57,002 bases of DNA from Verrucomicrobiia bacterium (GTDB taxonomy: Bacteria > Verrucomicrobiota > Verrucomicrobiia > Verrucomicrobiales > DEV007). The position numbers were made by a program, and so were the translations under genes. Location: positions 1 through 57,002 of the forward strand of contig JAGROY010000115.1 in NCBI GenBank assembly GCA_020439995.1, written 5' to 3'. Under the pieces are notes generated by a model that ran no database searches, was not told the origin of the DNA, and was given only the letters and a program-made list of their open reading frames with translations. This document shows, in pieces, positions 8,814 through 17,350 of the stretch (position 1 is its first letter; the number at the start of each line of letters is the position of its first letter).

Positions 8814-8830
8814 TGACTCTCAGGGAGTCA
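8814..8830. other. Short hairpin in 282-bp intergenic region
   Basis: TGACTC and GAGTCA form a perfect 6-bp stem around a TCAGG loop. There is no T-tract on either side, so it is not a classical intrinsic terminator. The rest of the 8707-8988 gap holds no convincing gene. Confidence 0.35.
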
Positions 8831-8851
8831 CTTACGATCTGAAGTAAATAG

Positions 8852-8868
8852 TTGGCACGGGCTTTACA
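8852..8868 (+). promoter_or_regulatory. Sigma-54-like promoter element
   Basis: TTGGCACG followed by four bases and TTACA matches the -24/-12 consensus (YTGGCACG-N4-TTGCW) except for one base in the -12 box (G to A). It sits 120 bp upstream of the S15 peptidase start in otherwise non-coding DNA. No enhancer-binding protein gene is seen in the window, so function is unproven. Confidence 0.35.
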
Positions 8869-8988
8869 TTAAGTGATCGCAACATCGGACAGGAAGCGTT
8901 CCGAGCGGTGACGACCAAGAACGAACAATCCGTTGTGGGTATGGTGAATTAGAATGCACCATCGATCGGAATGGGATAGATTTACCGG

Positions 8989-10932
8989 ATGCAAAGAAAT
9001 CGTGCTTCCATTTGGAGAATTTGGATAGAGGTAATCGTACCATGCCTTTTCCTGACATTGACACCACTACGGGCTGATTCTGGGAAAGCAGAACCAGCCC
9101 TGCCGGAATTTAAAGACGGTGAGGCACAGGTGGTGAAACGTTTCAGTGATCCTGACATGTGGATCCGCCATGACCTCTGGGTAGAAACAGAATTCGATTC
9201 GGACGGGGATGATCGACTCGATCGAATGCATGTAAGCGTTACGCGTCCACGACAAACGGAAACGGAAGGGCTGAAGTTGCCGGTTATCTATGTGACCAGT
9301 CCATACTTTGCCGGAACGGGCCCGAGCGGGACGGAGTATTTCTGGGAGCCACGCCAGCAAGTTGGGGAGGCTCCGCCTGAACGGAAGGAATCACCGGAGG
9401 TAGAACGCAAAGGGGAACGACCCATTATTTCAAAGAGCCATGTGAAAACCTGGGTGCCACGGGGCTACATCGTCGTGCATTCATCGTCGCCGGGAACCGG
9501 TCTCTCTCAGGGGTGCCCGACCGTCGGCGGGGACAACGAATCACTGGCTCCCAAGGCAGTGATTCAATGGCTCACCGGGGATGCTAAAGGCTTTACCACC
9601 CCTGATGGAGACGACGAAGTGACTGCTTTTTGGTCCTCCGGCAATGTTGGGATGACTGGCACGTCATACAATGGGACGCTGCCCCTCGCAGCGGCGACTA
9701 CAGGAGTTGAAGGGCTCAAGGCTATCATTCCCATCGCCCCGAATACGTCCTACTATCACTACTATCGGTCAAACGGTTTGGTTCGGCACCCCGGCGGGTT
9801 CGTCGGCGAGGACATCGATTGCTTATACGATTTCATCCACAGCGGAAACCCTGAGAATCGCGACCACTGCAACTGCGAAGTTCGGAATAAGGAAATGGCT
9901 GAGGGATTTGATCGAGAAACAGGGGACTACAATGATTTCTGGGCGGGACGAGATTATCTGAATGATCTGGGCCCCATGAAGGCGGCGACCTTGATGGCGC
10001 ATGCGTTCAACGATTGGAATGTCCAGCCCGAGCATAGTGTCAGGATCTACGAGGCCTTAAAGAAAAAGAGCGTTCCCGTACAAGCGTATTTCCATCAGGG
10101 AGGGCATGGAGGTGAACCTCCATTGAAGCAGATGAACCGATGGTTCACCCGTTATCTGCATGAGGTGCAGAACGATGTCGAAAATGAGCCGAGAGCCTGG
10201 ATCGTTCGAGAAGGAGACAAGCGTGAGGAACCCACGTCGTACTACGATTACCCCAATCCAGCAGCGGCACCCGTCACGCTCTTCCTGAGTCCTGGGGCAC
10301 CTGAAAGAGGCAGCTTAACTATCGATAAAGAGCCTCACCTGGGCTCCGAGACCCTGGTCGACAATTTTTCCTTCAGTGGAGAAGCACTTGCTAGGGCTGA
10401 GTGGACCGATCATCGATTAATATATGCCACGCCGAAGCTATCCAAACCGGTTCATCTTTCCGGTACTTCAACGATCAGTATCCGATTGGCCAGCACCAGG
10501 CCAGCTGCAAACTTGTCGGTCTGGATGGTTTCCCTTCCCTGGTCAACGAACAAGAAAGCTCCGATCACGGACAATATTATCACTCGGGGCTGGGCCGATC
10601 CACAGAACCACAGCTCGCTTCGGGACAGTGAGCCGCTCGTTCCGGGGAAGTTCTATGATCTGAAATTCGATCTCCAGCCGGACGACCAAGTGATCCCTGA
10701 GGGACAACAGATCGCACTGATGATCTTTTCCAGCGACCGCGACTTTACCCTCTGGCCCGATCCTGGCACCGAGCTGACCATAGATCTGGACGAAACTTCG
10801 ATTTCACTACCTGTTGTCGGCGGATTGAAATCTCTGGAAAGCGCCCTTCTGCCAGTGGAGAAAGATAAAGAGACCAAAGGAGAAAAGGGCGAAAAGGATA
10901 AAGTGGATGGCGATGGCGACGATGGTAAGTGA
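8989..10932 (+). CDS. Secreted S15-family (X-Pro dipeptidyl peptidase-like) hydrolase
   Basis: 647 residues. An N-terminal signal peptide is visible (IWRIWIEVIVPCLFLTLTPLRADS). The alpha/beta-hydrolase core runs to about residue 400 with the nucleophile elbow GTSYNGTLPL (Ser226), the acid in FNDWNVQPEHS (Asp342) and the histidine in FHQGGHGG (His373). This is the S-D-H order of the S15/CocE family. The C-terminal beta-sandwich (residues about 400-615; FSFSGEALARAEW, HLSGTSTISIRLAS, LTIDLDETSISLPVVGG) is the X-Pro dipeptidyl-peptidase C-terminal domain. The family removes N-terminal X-Pro dipeptides or hydrolyses esters; which applies cannot be told from sequence. The last ~25 residues are a Lys/Glu/Asp/Gly-rich tail (EKGEKDKVDGDGDDGK), unusual for the family. 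Confidence 0.93.
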   Translation: MQRNRASIWRIWIEVIVPCLFLTLTPLRADSGKAEPALPEFKDGEAQVVKRFSDPDMWIRHDLWVETEFDSDGDDRLDRMHVSVTRPRQTETEGLKLPVIYVTSPYFAGTGPSGTEYFWEPRQQVGEAPPERKESPEVERKGERPIISKSHVKTWVPRGYIVVHSSSPGTGLSQGCPTVGGDNESLAPKAVIQWLTGDAKGFTTPDGDDEVTAFWSSGNVGMTGTSYNGTLPLAAATTGVEGLKAIIPIAPNTSYYHYYRSNGLVRHPGGFVGEDIDCLYDFIHSGNPENRDHCNCEVRNKEMAEGFDRETGDYNDFWAGRDYLNDLGPMKAATLMAHAFNDWNVQPEHSVRIYEALKKKSVPVQAYFHQGGHGGEPPLKQMNRWFTRYLHEVQNDVENEPRAWIVREGDKREEPTSYYDYPNPAAAPVTLFLSPGAPERGSLTIDKEPHLGSETLVDNFSFSGEALARAEWTDHRLIYATPKLSKPVHLSGTSTISIRLASTRPAANLSVWMVSLPWSTNKKAPITDNIITRGWADPQNHSSLRDSEPLVPGKFYDLKFDLQPDDQVIPEGQQIALMIFSSDRDFTLWPDPGTELTIDLDETSISLPVVGGLKSLESALLPVEKDKETKGEKGEKDKVDGDGDDGK

Positions 10933-10956
10933 TCAGCCCCTGATGCGAACGAGCGG

Positions 10957-11253
10957 GTGCGGGACTCTTCTTTCGGTAAAGAAACCTCGAATATCCAACC
11001 GGGAATGCACGTTCAATGGGCGATTTTGGCAGAGAATGCGCCTCTCACCGAGCCGGAACAAGCCTACCTCCTGGCTATCGTTAGAAAACTTCAGGGCTTC
11101 AGCAGTGACACCTCAGCCGTTCTTGTGGCGCTCGCAAAGAACCAGGCAACTACCGATGCCACGCGGGCTGAAATCGCGCTACTCGCCACGGAACTGTCGC
11201 TCTTCTCCAGCGACGCCAGTCGCGTCACGGCGGCACTTGCGGAGACTCGCTGA
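10957..11253 (+). CDS. Small hypothetical helical protein
   Basis: 98 residues if the GTG at 10957 is used, or 82 residues from ATG 11005, which I consider equally likely. The sequence is alanine/leucine-rich and predicted helical, with two similar segments (LQGFSSDTSAVLVALA and LSLFSSDASRVTAALA) about 38 residues apart. No known family recognised. It follows the S15 peptidase by 24 bp on the same strand. Coding status rests on protein-like composition and the internal repeat only. Confidence 0.35.
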   Translation: MRDSSFGKETSNIQPGMHVQWAILAENAPLTEPEQAYLLAIVRKLQGFSSDTSAVLVALAKNQATTDATRAEIALLATELSLFSSDASRVTAALAETR

Positions 11254-11311
11254 GAACTCAAGATCAGAAAGAAGGATCAGGCTGCTGGAACCCTGAACTC
11301 AGTGACCGTGC

Positions 11312-12538
11312 TCACCAGTTTACCTCTTGCCGCGGCCAATGGTTGGGGCTACTATTGAGCTCGAAGTCGTGATCGTCCCAGATTCCAACCACCGATACGG
11401 GACGGGCCAAATTTGCCAGCGGTGCTTCATTGAGAAAGTCCCGGTGCTTGCGGCGGAAGTCTTCAAGCTCGATGGTATCAATGTAAAGAGTGTCGCCGGA
11501 GAGGCAGAGCAGGTCGGGCGAGAGTTTGCTAATCTCCTCCCAGACGCGCACGGTATCCTTTTTCACGCAGGAGATCATTACCGCCGTCACCTTGCTCTTG
11601 CGCGAGACATCAACGGTTCTGAACTTCAGATCATCTCCAGAGGCGAGGGTCTCCAACTCCCCAGATGGGGACAACTCTTCAATCTGGTAGCGATAATCGG
11701 TGGCTGTCTCGAGCTGAGCCACATGGAACTTGGCAACGAAGTCATCGACTGCGGCACTCTTCTTCGGATCCACGACTGAATCGGTAACCCGCAGTTCATA
11801 AAGGTGCGTGTCACTGCCAGTGTCGTGAGCGTCTTGGATGACGATGTAACGGACTCCGCGCTTCCCGGATGGAGTTTCGATGGTGATCGCTGCATCGTGA
11901 GGAGCAGTGGCAGGCGAATCGTCGCAACGGGCGATTTCAAAGCCACGCGCATCGTAAACAGTAAGGATCGGATCGAGCGATGAGCCGCAGCGACTGGCAG
12001 TGACGTCAATGTGGAGACGGCCAGTGGCACCTTGATCGATACGATAGACGTCGACGTCCTTGTTGCTGCCGATGGATCCGAGCACGGTGCTGCCGATCGT
12101 CAGGAGCTGGGCACCCTTGAATCCGCGGTTCGGTTCCTTTTCGACGACCAGCACTTCTGGCGAAACTATGGCGAGGCCGATGGAGGTTGTCTTACTGTCG
12201 CCGGACAGCACTAACTTGACGGTGTCGCGAACAAAGGCCTCGGCCACCGCAACATCAAGAGTGATCTGACGATCTCCCAGTTGCTCCGCCTTCCAGCCTT
12301 CAGGGAGTTTGGCTTCACCTTTTTCAATGATGGTGGCAGTGACACCGGCGCACGCTTCCACGGTGTTGATTTGATCAAGCGTCTGGCCGCGCACGATCAC
12401 GCGCGAAGTCGTACCTCGGGCGATGGTGAATGGTACAGCTAGGCGCGCTGTCGGCGGCACCGACGGTTCCTTCGGCTCTTCAGCGATGGCGAAGGAAAAG
12501 CCCAGCAAAAAGCCAACCGTCAGCGGCAACCTACGCAT
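11312..12538 (-). CDS. PPC-domain protein fused to a truncated PhoD-like phosphoesterase
   Basis: 408 residues with a signal peptide (LPLTVGFLLGFSFAIAEE). A beta-rich PPC (pre-peptidase C-terminal) domain lies at about residues 135-260 (DVDVYRIDQGATGRLHIDV, SLDPILTVYDARGFEIARCD). It is followed by the start of a PhoD-type alkaline phosphatase/phosphodiesterase: beta domain (FHVAQLETATDYRYQIEEL), then metal-site motifs 'LLCLSGDTLYID' and 'VVGIWDDHDFELN'. PhoD enzymes normally continue for some 200 residues with further metal ligands. Here the frame stops about 15 residues after WDDHD, and neither the adjacent DNA nor the other frames continue the domain. It is probably a decaying gene or a fragment without enzyme activity. 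The start overlaps the DUF1501 gene by 8 bp; third gene of the cassette. Confidence 0.75.
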   Translation of the reverse strand: MRRLPLTVGFLLGFSFAIAEEPKEPSVPPTARLAVPFTIARGTTSRVIVRGQTLDQINTVEACAGVTATIIEKGEAKLPEGWKAEQLGDRQITLDVAVAEAFVRDTVKLVLSGDSKTTSIGLAIVSPEVLVVEKEPNRGFKGAQLLTIGSTVLGSIGSNKDVDVYRIDQGATGRLHIDVTASRCGSSLDPILTVYDARGFEIARCDDSPATAPHDAAITIETPSGKRGVRYIVIQDAHDTGSDTHLYELRVTDSVVDPKKSAAVDDFVAKFHVAQLETATDYRYQIEELSPSGELETLASGDDLKFRTVDVSRKSKVTAVMISCVKKDTVRVWEEISKLSPDLLCLSGDTLYIDTIELEDFRRKHRDFLNEAPLANLARPVSVVGIWDDHDFELNSSPNHWPRQEVNW

Positions 12539-13859
12539 AGAGTTGATGGATCAGACTGCCTTCGTCGAGGATGGCCATCGGGCGGCCATCGGGAGTGTGA
12601 ATCTCGCTGTGGGGATCAATTCCCAGGCTGCTGTAAATGGTGTAGGCGACGTCTGCCGGCCGCACCGGGTCACTGATAGCGATGCCGCCTTCCTTATCGG
12701 TGGCGCCAACAACCTTGCCACCCTGCACTCCGGCACCAGCAAAGATGATCGAACCCGCGCGGCCCCAGTGATCGCGACCGGCATCCTTGTTGACCTGTGG
12801 CGAACGCCCGAACTCGCCCATCGCCACCACCAGCGTGTCGTCGAGCATGCCACTCGCAGACATGTCCTGAATGAGCGCGGAGAAGCCTTGATCGAACTCC
12901 GGCAGCTTCTTGTCGAGCGAGTCGAATATCTTGGCATGGTGATCCCAACCGGCGTAGTTCACTGTGCAAAAGCGCACGCCATTGGAGATCAAGCGGCGCG
13001 CCAGCAGACAACTCTGGCCAAACGTGTGGTCGCCGTAGCGCTCGCGCATGGCAATCGATTCCTGCTCGATGGCGAAAGCGTTCTGCGCCTCGGTAGACAA
13101 CACCATGTCGGCGGCGTGCCCCTGGAATTCATCGTAAGTGGCGAGCTGATCGTTACCCTTGATTTCCCGGGAGAGCGTGTCGAGCGACTCCAGCAGCGAG
13201 CGCTTTCGCTCCAAAACCGCGCCCGGTTCAGCGGCGACTGACAGATCGCGCACGCGGTAGCCCTTTTCATGTGGGTCACCGGCTTTGAACGATTCGCAGC
13301 GCCCGCCGAGGAAGGCGCTCTTGCCCAATTCCCAGGTGAAAGAAGGATTGCGTGGCACGGCGACGTAGGGCGGCAACACGCCTGTGAATCCACTGCGCTT
13401 TGCCACCACCGCACCCATCGCCGGGTAGTCGCCGAAGGGTGAGCCGAAGCGCCCGCTCAGCACCCAGTTGGTCGCGGTCTCATGGTGATCGTTCTCATGT
13501 GTGGCAGAGCGCACCAGACACACCTTGTCCATCGTTTTCGCCATGCGGTGCAGCAACTCGCCAATGTGCGTACCGGGAACATTGCTCGGAATCGCCCGGT
13601 ATTTTCCACGGATTTCCTCCGCAGCATCAGGTTTCGGATCGAAGCTGTCGTGGTGCGAGAGTCCACCGCCGAGGAAGACGAGAATTACTGACTTCGCATG
13701 CGTGCCTGGCGCGGTTGGCGATGTCGTCGCTGACTCTGCGCGTAGCAGTCCCGGTAGTGAAAGCCCCAGGGGAGCGAGCGCTCCAACGCGCAGGAAATCC
13801 CGGCGGCTCTGTCCATTGCACAGGCGGCTGGAGCGTGGATGCAGGGAGACGTCTAGCAT
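12531..13859 (-). CDS. DUF1501 Tat-exported protein
   Basis: 442 residues. The N-terminus carries a twin-arginine signal (QSRRDFLRVGALAPLGLSL). The rest matches DUF1501, a sulfatase/alkaline-phosphatase-fold family: SVILVFLGGGLSHHDSFDPK, HIGELLHRMAKTMDKVCLVR, SATHENDHHETATNWVLSG, NVNYAGWDHH-type segment (here VNYAGWDHHAKIFDSL), TLVVAMGEFGRSP and GRDHWGRAGSIIFAGAGV. The histidine/aspartate clusters probably bind metal. In Planctomycetes and Verrucomicrobia the family is nearly always encoded next to DUF1549/DUF1553 genes, as here (15-bp gap upstream). Its reaction has not been established; a role in degradation of complex substrates has been proposed. Confidence 0.93.
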   Translation of the reverse strand: MLDVSLHPRSSRLCNGQSRRDFLRVGALAPLGLSLPGLLRAESATTSPTAPGTHAKSVILVFLGGGLSHHDSFDPKPDAAEEIRGKYRAIPSNVPGTHIGELLHRMAKTMDKVCLVRSATHENDHHETATNWVLSGRFGSPFGDYPAMGAVVAKRSGFTGVLPPYVAVPRNPSFTWELGKSAFLGGRCESFKAGDPHEKGYRVRDLSVAAEPGAVLERKRSLLESLDTLSREIKGNDQLATYDEFQGHAADMVLSTEAQNAFAIEQESIAMRERYGDHTFGQSCLLARRLISNGVRFCTVNYAGWDHHAKIFDSLDKKLPEFDQGFSALIQDMSASGMLDDTLVVAMGEFGRSPQVNKDAGRDHWGRAGSIIFAGAGVQGGKVVGATDKEGGIAISDPVRPADVAYTIYSSLGIDPHSEIHTPDGRPMAILDEGSLIHQLYA

Positions 13860-13874
13860 AATTTGGGTGGCATG

Positions 13875-16214
13875 TTAGTGATTGAATGAAAACTCCTTAG
13901 TGTTAATCACCGCCCAGAACACATCTGCAAGGGCGGCGTTGCGCTCCGGCGCGGATTGAAGGTAAGCTGTAATACGGGCACGCTCGGTTTCGTTGGGCAG
14001 GCGGCACAGAGCCTCGAGGTAGAGACGGTCGACGATGTCGCCATCCCCCATACCTTCGTCAATCCAGTGGTGGAGCGTGCTTTCGCCGTTGTCAATTTTC
14101 TCGCGCACACCGCCATTGTAGAGGTGCAGAAGTTGCGGCAAAGTGACATCGCCGCTGCGCTCACAAGCACATGCCGTGACCCGCTCACTGCGCCCGAAGA
14201 GCTCGAGAAAATAGGATTTTACCGAAGGGTCCGGCACCTGCACCGCGCGCATTCCCACCGGGTAGCCATCGTAGAATTCCGGCACCCCAGTGATGTCGCA
14301 CATGGCATCCAGCAGCACCTCCGCCGGCAGGCGTCGCGCGTAGTAGTGCGAGTAGAACTTAGCGTCCCTGGCATTGCCGTCAAGAGTCGTCGCGCTGAGC
14401 TGGTAGGTGCGCGACTGCATAATGACACGGACGAGCGCGCGCATGTCATAACCGGACTCGATGAACGCAGTGGTCAGGCTGTTCCACAGCGTGCGATTGC
14501 TTGGCGGATTGCTGTCGCGCAGATCGTCCACCGGCTCGACCATGCCGACTCCCAGGAAGTGTCGCCACACGCGATTCACCATTGCGCCGGCAAAGACTTC
14601 CTGCGCAGGTCCGGTAAGCCAGTCGACCAGTTGTTCGCGCGGATCCTCACCGGATGCAAATTGCAGTAGTTGCCGGTCCAGCGGTGCCGCTACCAGGCTT
14701 TGATTCGTTCTCGGCTGGCGTGCGGTCGGCGGGTTATCCCTGCGCTCGGTAAGTTGCTTTTCCAGATCGGCCACACGCCGGGTCAACTCCCCTGCTTTCT
14801 TTTCATCCTCCGCGCTGCCAAGTTCGGTGCGCGTTTTGTCCAAATCGCGAAGCAGCCGTGCCTCGTCCTCAGTTGCCACCACCAGCTCGGTATCGCCATC
14901 CCGGGGTTGCACCCGCTCCAGAGAAGTGCGTGCAAAGAATGCAGCAAAGCGATAAAAGTCGTCCTGTGTGTACTTCTCCAACGGATGATTGTGGCAGCGC
15001 GCACAGCCGATGCGGGTGCCGAGGAAAGCCTGGGCCACGGCATCCGGCACTTCCGATTCCTCGGCCCGCCGCTTCTCCCCTAACGTTGTGACAAAGTAGC
15101 CGACTTCCGGCGCATCCGCGACCGACCCTTTGGCCAGCAGCACTTCGCGCGCGATGGCATCCCACGGGCGGTTCTCTGCAATTTGCTCACGCAGCCAGTG
15201 GTGAAATGCTCGCACGCCCTTGCTGCCGCGCACGTCGTGATCGCGCTCCTTGCGATTCTGCAGAAGATCCGCCATCTGCAGCGTCCAGTAGTCAGTGAAG
15301 GCATCCGACTCCGTAAGCTTGCCTATGAGAGCGTCCCTCTTGCCAGAGGACGCATCGGCGAGAAATGCCTGCGTCGTCGCCGCATCCGGGAGTCGCCCGG
15401 TGGCATCGAGATACGCCCGCCGCAGGAACTCGGTGTCTCCGCAATCGGGCGACGGAGGAATGCGCAGCGCCTCCAGCTTGGCGAAGACGGCACGATCGAT
15501 GAAACCATTGCCCCCAACATAGAGGGATGGATCGATGCCGACCGCGTGCGGTATGGTGAAAGTGGCTACAGCGACGAGCCCGCGGAAGTGTCCGCGCACG
15601 GTGGCCTCGCCAGCACGCACCGCTGTCACCTCACCTTGTTCATCGACGGTGACGGTCGATGAATCATTGCTGTAAAAGTTCGTCAGCCACGTCACATCGC
15701 GCACACGTCCATCCGCGTAGTGGGCAGTAGCAACCACCTTTGCAGTCTCGCCCGGCTGCATGTGGCGGGATTCTGGCGACAAAGAAACGTGTTCTGGCAG
15801 TGGAGCCTGGTCCGGTCCGGGCGCGCCCTGCCGAATCCACGCAGTGAGTGTTCGATAGGATTCCGAGCCCCTGATAAAGCGTGCGCCCCCCTCGTGGGGA
15901 CTTTCGCCAGTGGCCTTGAGCAGCAGCAGACTCGCCTCGGCAGCACCCAGATTGATGCGCCGCCCGCGGCGTTCATTCATCAGCCAATCGTAGTCTTCCT
16001 CAGCTGAATAGCCGCGCAGGGAAAGGCGAAAACCGTTCTGCCCAGCCACCTTGCCGTGGCATCCGCCAGAGTTACATCCCTGCCGTGTGAGTACAGGAAG
16101 GACATCATCTTCGAATGAAATCCCTGACTCCGCACTCAACACGTCTGCCGCAGCCATACAGACGAGCATGACGATGATGAGAGGAAAGGGCGCTGAGCTG
16201 CGATTAAGATTCAT
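13875..16214 (-). CDS. DUF1549/DUF1553 protein with cytochrome-like PSCyt domain
   Basis: 779 residues with a signal peptide (FPLIIVMLVCMAAADVLSA). Domain order: PSCyt1-like N-terminus with a C-NSGG-CH motif (residues 46-52), a bacterial Ig-like (BIG2) domain at about 155-225 (VTWLTNFYSNDSSTVTVDEQ), DUF1549 (FIDRAVFAKLEALRIPP ... RAYLDATGRLPD ... YWTLQMADLLQNR) with a canonical heme-c type motif CARCHNHP (Cys404-His408), and DUF1553 (NRVWRHFLGVGMVEPVDDL, GYDMRALVRVIMQSRTYQLS). A coiled stretch (residues ~455-490) separates the last two. The protein is predicted to be periplasmic and is the first gene of the three-gene cassette. Function unknown; c-type cytochrome activity is inferred from the CxxCH motif only. 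Confidence 0.93.
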   Translation of the reverse strand: MNLNRSSAPFPLIIVMLVCMAAADVLSAESGISFEDDVLPVLTRQGCNSGGCHGKVAGQNGFRLSLRGYSAEEDYDWLMNERRGRRINLGAAEASLLLLKATGESPHEGGARFIRGSESYRTLTAWIRQGAPGPDQAPLPEHVSLSPESRHMQPGETAKVVATAHYADGRVRDVTWLTNFYSNDSSTVTVDEQGEVTAVRAGEATVRGHFRGLVAVATFTIPHAVGIDPSLYVGGNGFIDRAVFAKLEALRIPPSPDCGDTEFLRRAYLDATGRLPDAATTQAFLADASSGKRDALIGKLTESDAFTDYWTLQMADLLQNRKERDHDVRGSKGVRAFHHWLREQIAENRPWDAIAREVLLAKGSVADAPEVGYFVTTLGEKRRAEESEVPDAVAQAFLGTRIGCARCHNHPLEKYTQDDFYRFAAFFARTSLERVQPRDGDTELVVATEDEARLLRDLDKTRTELGSAEDEKKAGELTRRVADLEKQLTERRDNPPTARQPRTNQSLVAAPLDRQLLQFASGEDPREQLVDWLTGPAQEVFAGAMVNRVWRHFLGVGMVEPVDDLRDSNPPSNRTLWNSLTTAFIESGYDMRALVRVIMQSRTYQLSATTLDGNARDAKFYSHYYARRLPAEVLLDAMCDITGVPEFYDGYPVGMRAVQVPDPSVKSYFLELFGRSERVTACACERSGDVTLPQLLHLYNGGVREKIDNGESTLHHWIDEGMGDGDIVDRLYLEALCRLPNETERARITAYLQSAPERNAALADVFWAVINTKEFSFNH

Positions 16215-16468
16215 CAGGTGTCATCAGGCATGGCCCGATTGGCTGGACATGGCTAAGAATCATAGCGGTCGCTCATCAGCCCGTCAATCCGCACGCTGAG
16301 GTGTTGAATCTTCATCACAGAAGAGCGGACTCCGCCTCTCCTGGGTTTGTTTCGCTTCATTGATGGCGACAGGTTCAAACACGCATTCAATGGAGGCACT
16401 TTTTCAATATTCGGCGACAGTTGTCCATTTCCTAAAAGCATGAAACGCTCCCAGTCCCTTTACGCTCC

Positions 16469-17305
16469 ATGAAGCGTCGCCAGCTTCTTAAACTCGCCGC
16501 GCTCGGCTCTGCTGGGCCGGCCACACTTGGCTACTGGTTCAAAGTGGAACCGGGTCTGCTGTCGATTACCCGGCCGGAAATCGTGATGCCTCATTTGCCC
16601 GGCGATCTGGATGGGCTGCGCGTGGCGATGTTTGGCGACCTGCACTACAAGCCGGAGGTGGACGAGCCTCTGATGCAGAAGCTGGTGGATGCAGTGAACA
16701 GGGAAGCGCCGGATCTGGTGGCGATCGTGGGTGACTACCTCGAGTACGACGACGCGGTGATTCCGCCAATGCTGGAGCATTTGTCGCGCATCGAGTCGAA
16801 GCATGGAATCTTTTCAGTCATGGGGAATCATGACGGCTGGTACAGCGTCGGCTCACGCGTGAAGAAGATGTTCAAGGAGCGCGGATTCGACTTTCTGATC
16901 AACGAGCACTCGCAGGTCACGATTAACCAGGCGCGTCTGGCAATCGCCGGTACTGACAATGTGTGGAACGGCCATCCTGACATTGCGGCCACGTTTAGAG
17001 GCATCGCCAGAGACACACCGACTCTGGCGCTGATTCACGAGCCGGATTACTTTGACACGGTCGTGACGGGCCGGGACAGCATCCTTCAGCTTTCCGGACA
17101 TTCCCACGGCGGCCAGTGCCGCGTTCCTTTGATCGGCTACGCGCCGCGGACCGTCCGATAGGGAGAAAAGTATATCTACGGCGAGTTCGAGCGCAGTGGG
17201 TCCAAGTTGTTTGTAACCCGTGGCGTCGGAACGACTGGGATACGTGTCAGGTTCGCCTGCCGCCCGGAACTGGCGATGCTGACGCTTCGAAGTCCCGAAC
17301 TGTAG
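16469..17305 (+). pseudogene. Calcineurin-like metallophosphoesterase interrupted by an in-frame TAG
   Basis: The frame opens at ATG 16469 with a short basic signal-like N-terminus and shows all metal-site motifs of the YkuE-type family: FGDLHYKP (Asp57, His59), VGDYLEYDD (Asp89), GNHDGW (Asn120, His121) and SGHSHGGQ (His211, His213). A TAG at 17159-17161 ends it after 230 codons. Without any frame change, the next 47 codons read GEKYIYGEFERSGSKLFVTR and VGTTGIRVRFACRPELAML, the normal C-terminus of the family, up to a second TAG at 17303-17305. A single substitution (for example TTG to TAG) therefore explains the interruption. The truncated 230-residue product would keep the metal ligands but lose the last beta strands. 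A sequencing error is possible. Confidence 0.85.
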
Positions 17306-17350
17306 CATCTGTAGGGGCGGATCGGAGTTTAATGAGCCGACCATATTTCA

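Noticed and set aside
17159..17161. Recoded stop codon (pyrrolysine or selenocysteine type readthrough)
   Set aside because: The codon is TAG, not TGA. No recoding structure is seen, and the position corresponds to an ordinary loop residue in the family. Simple mutation or sequencing error is more likely.
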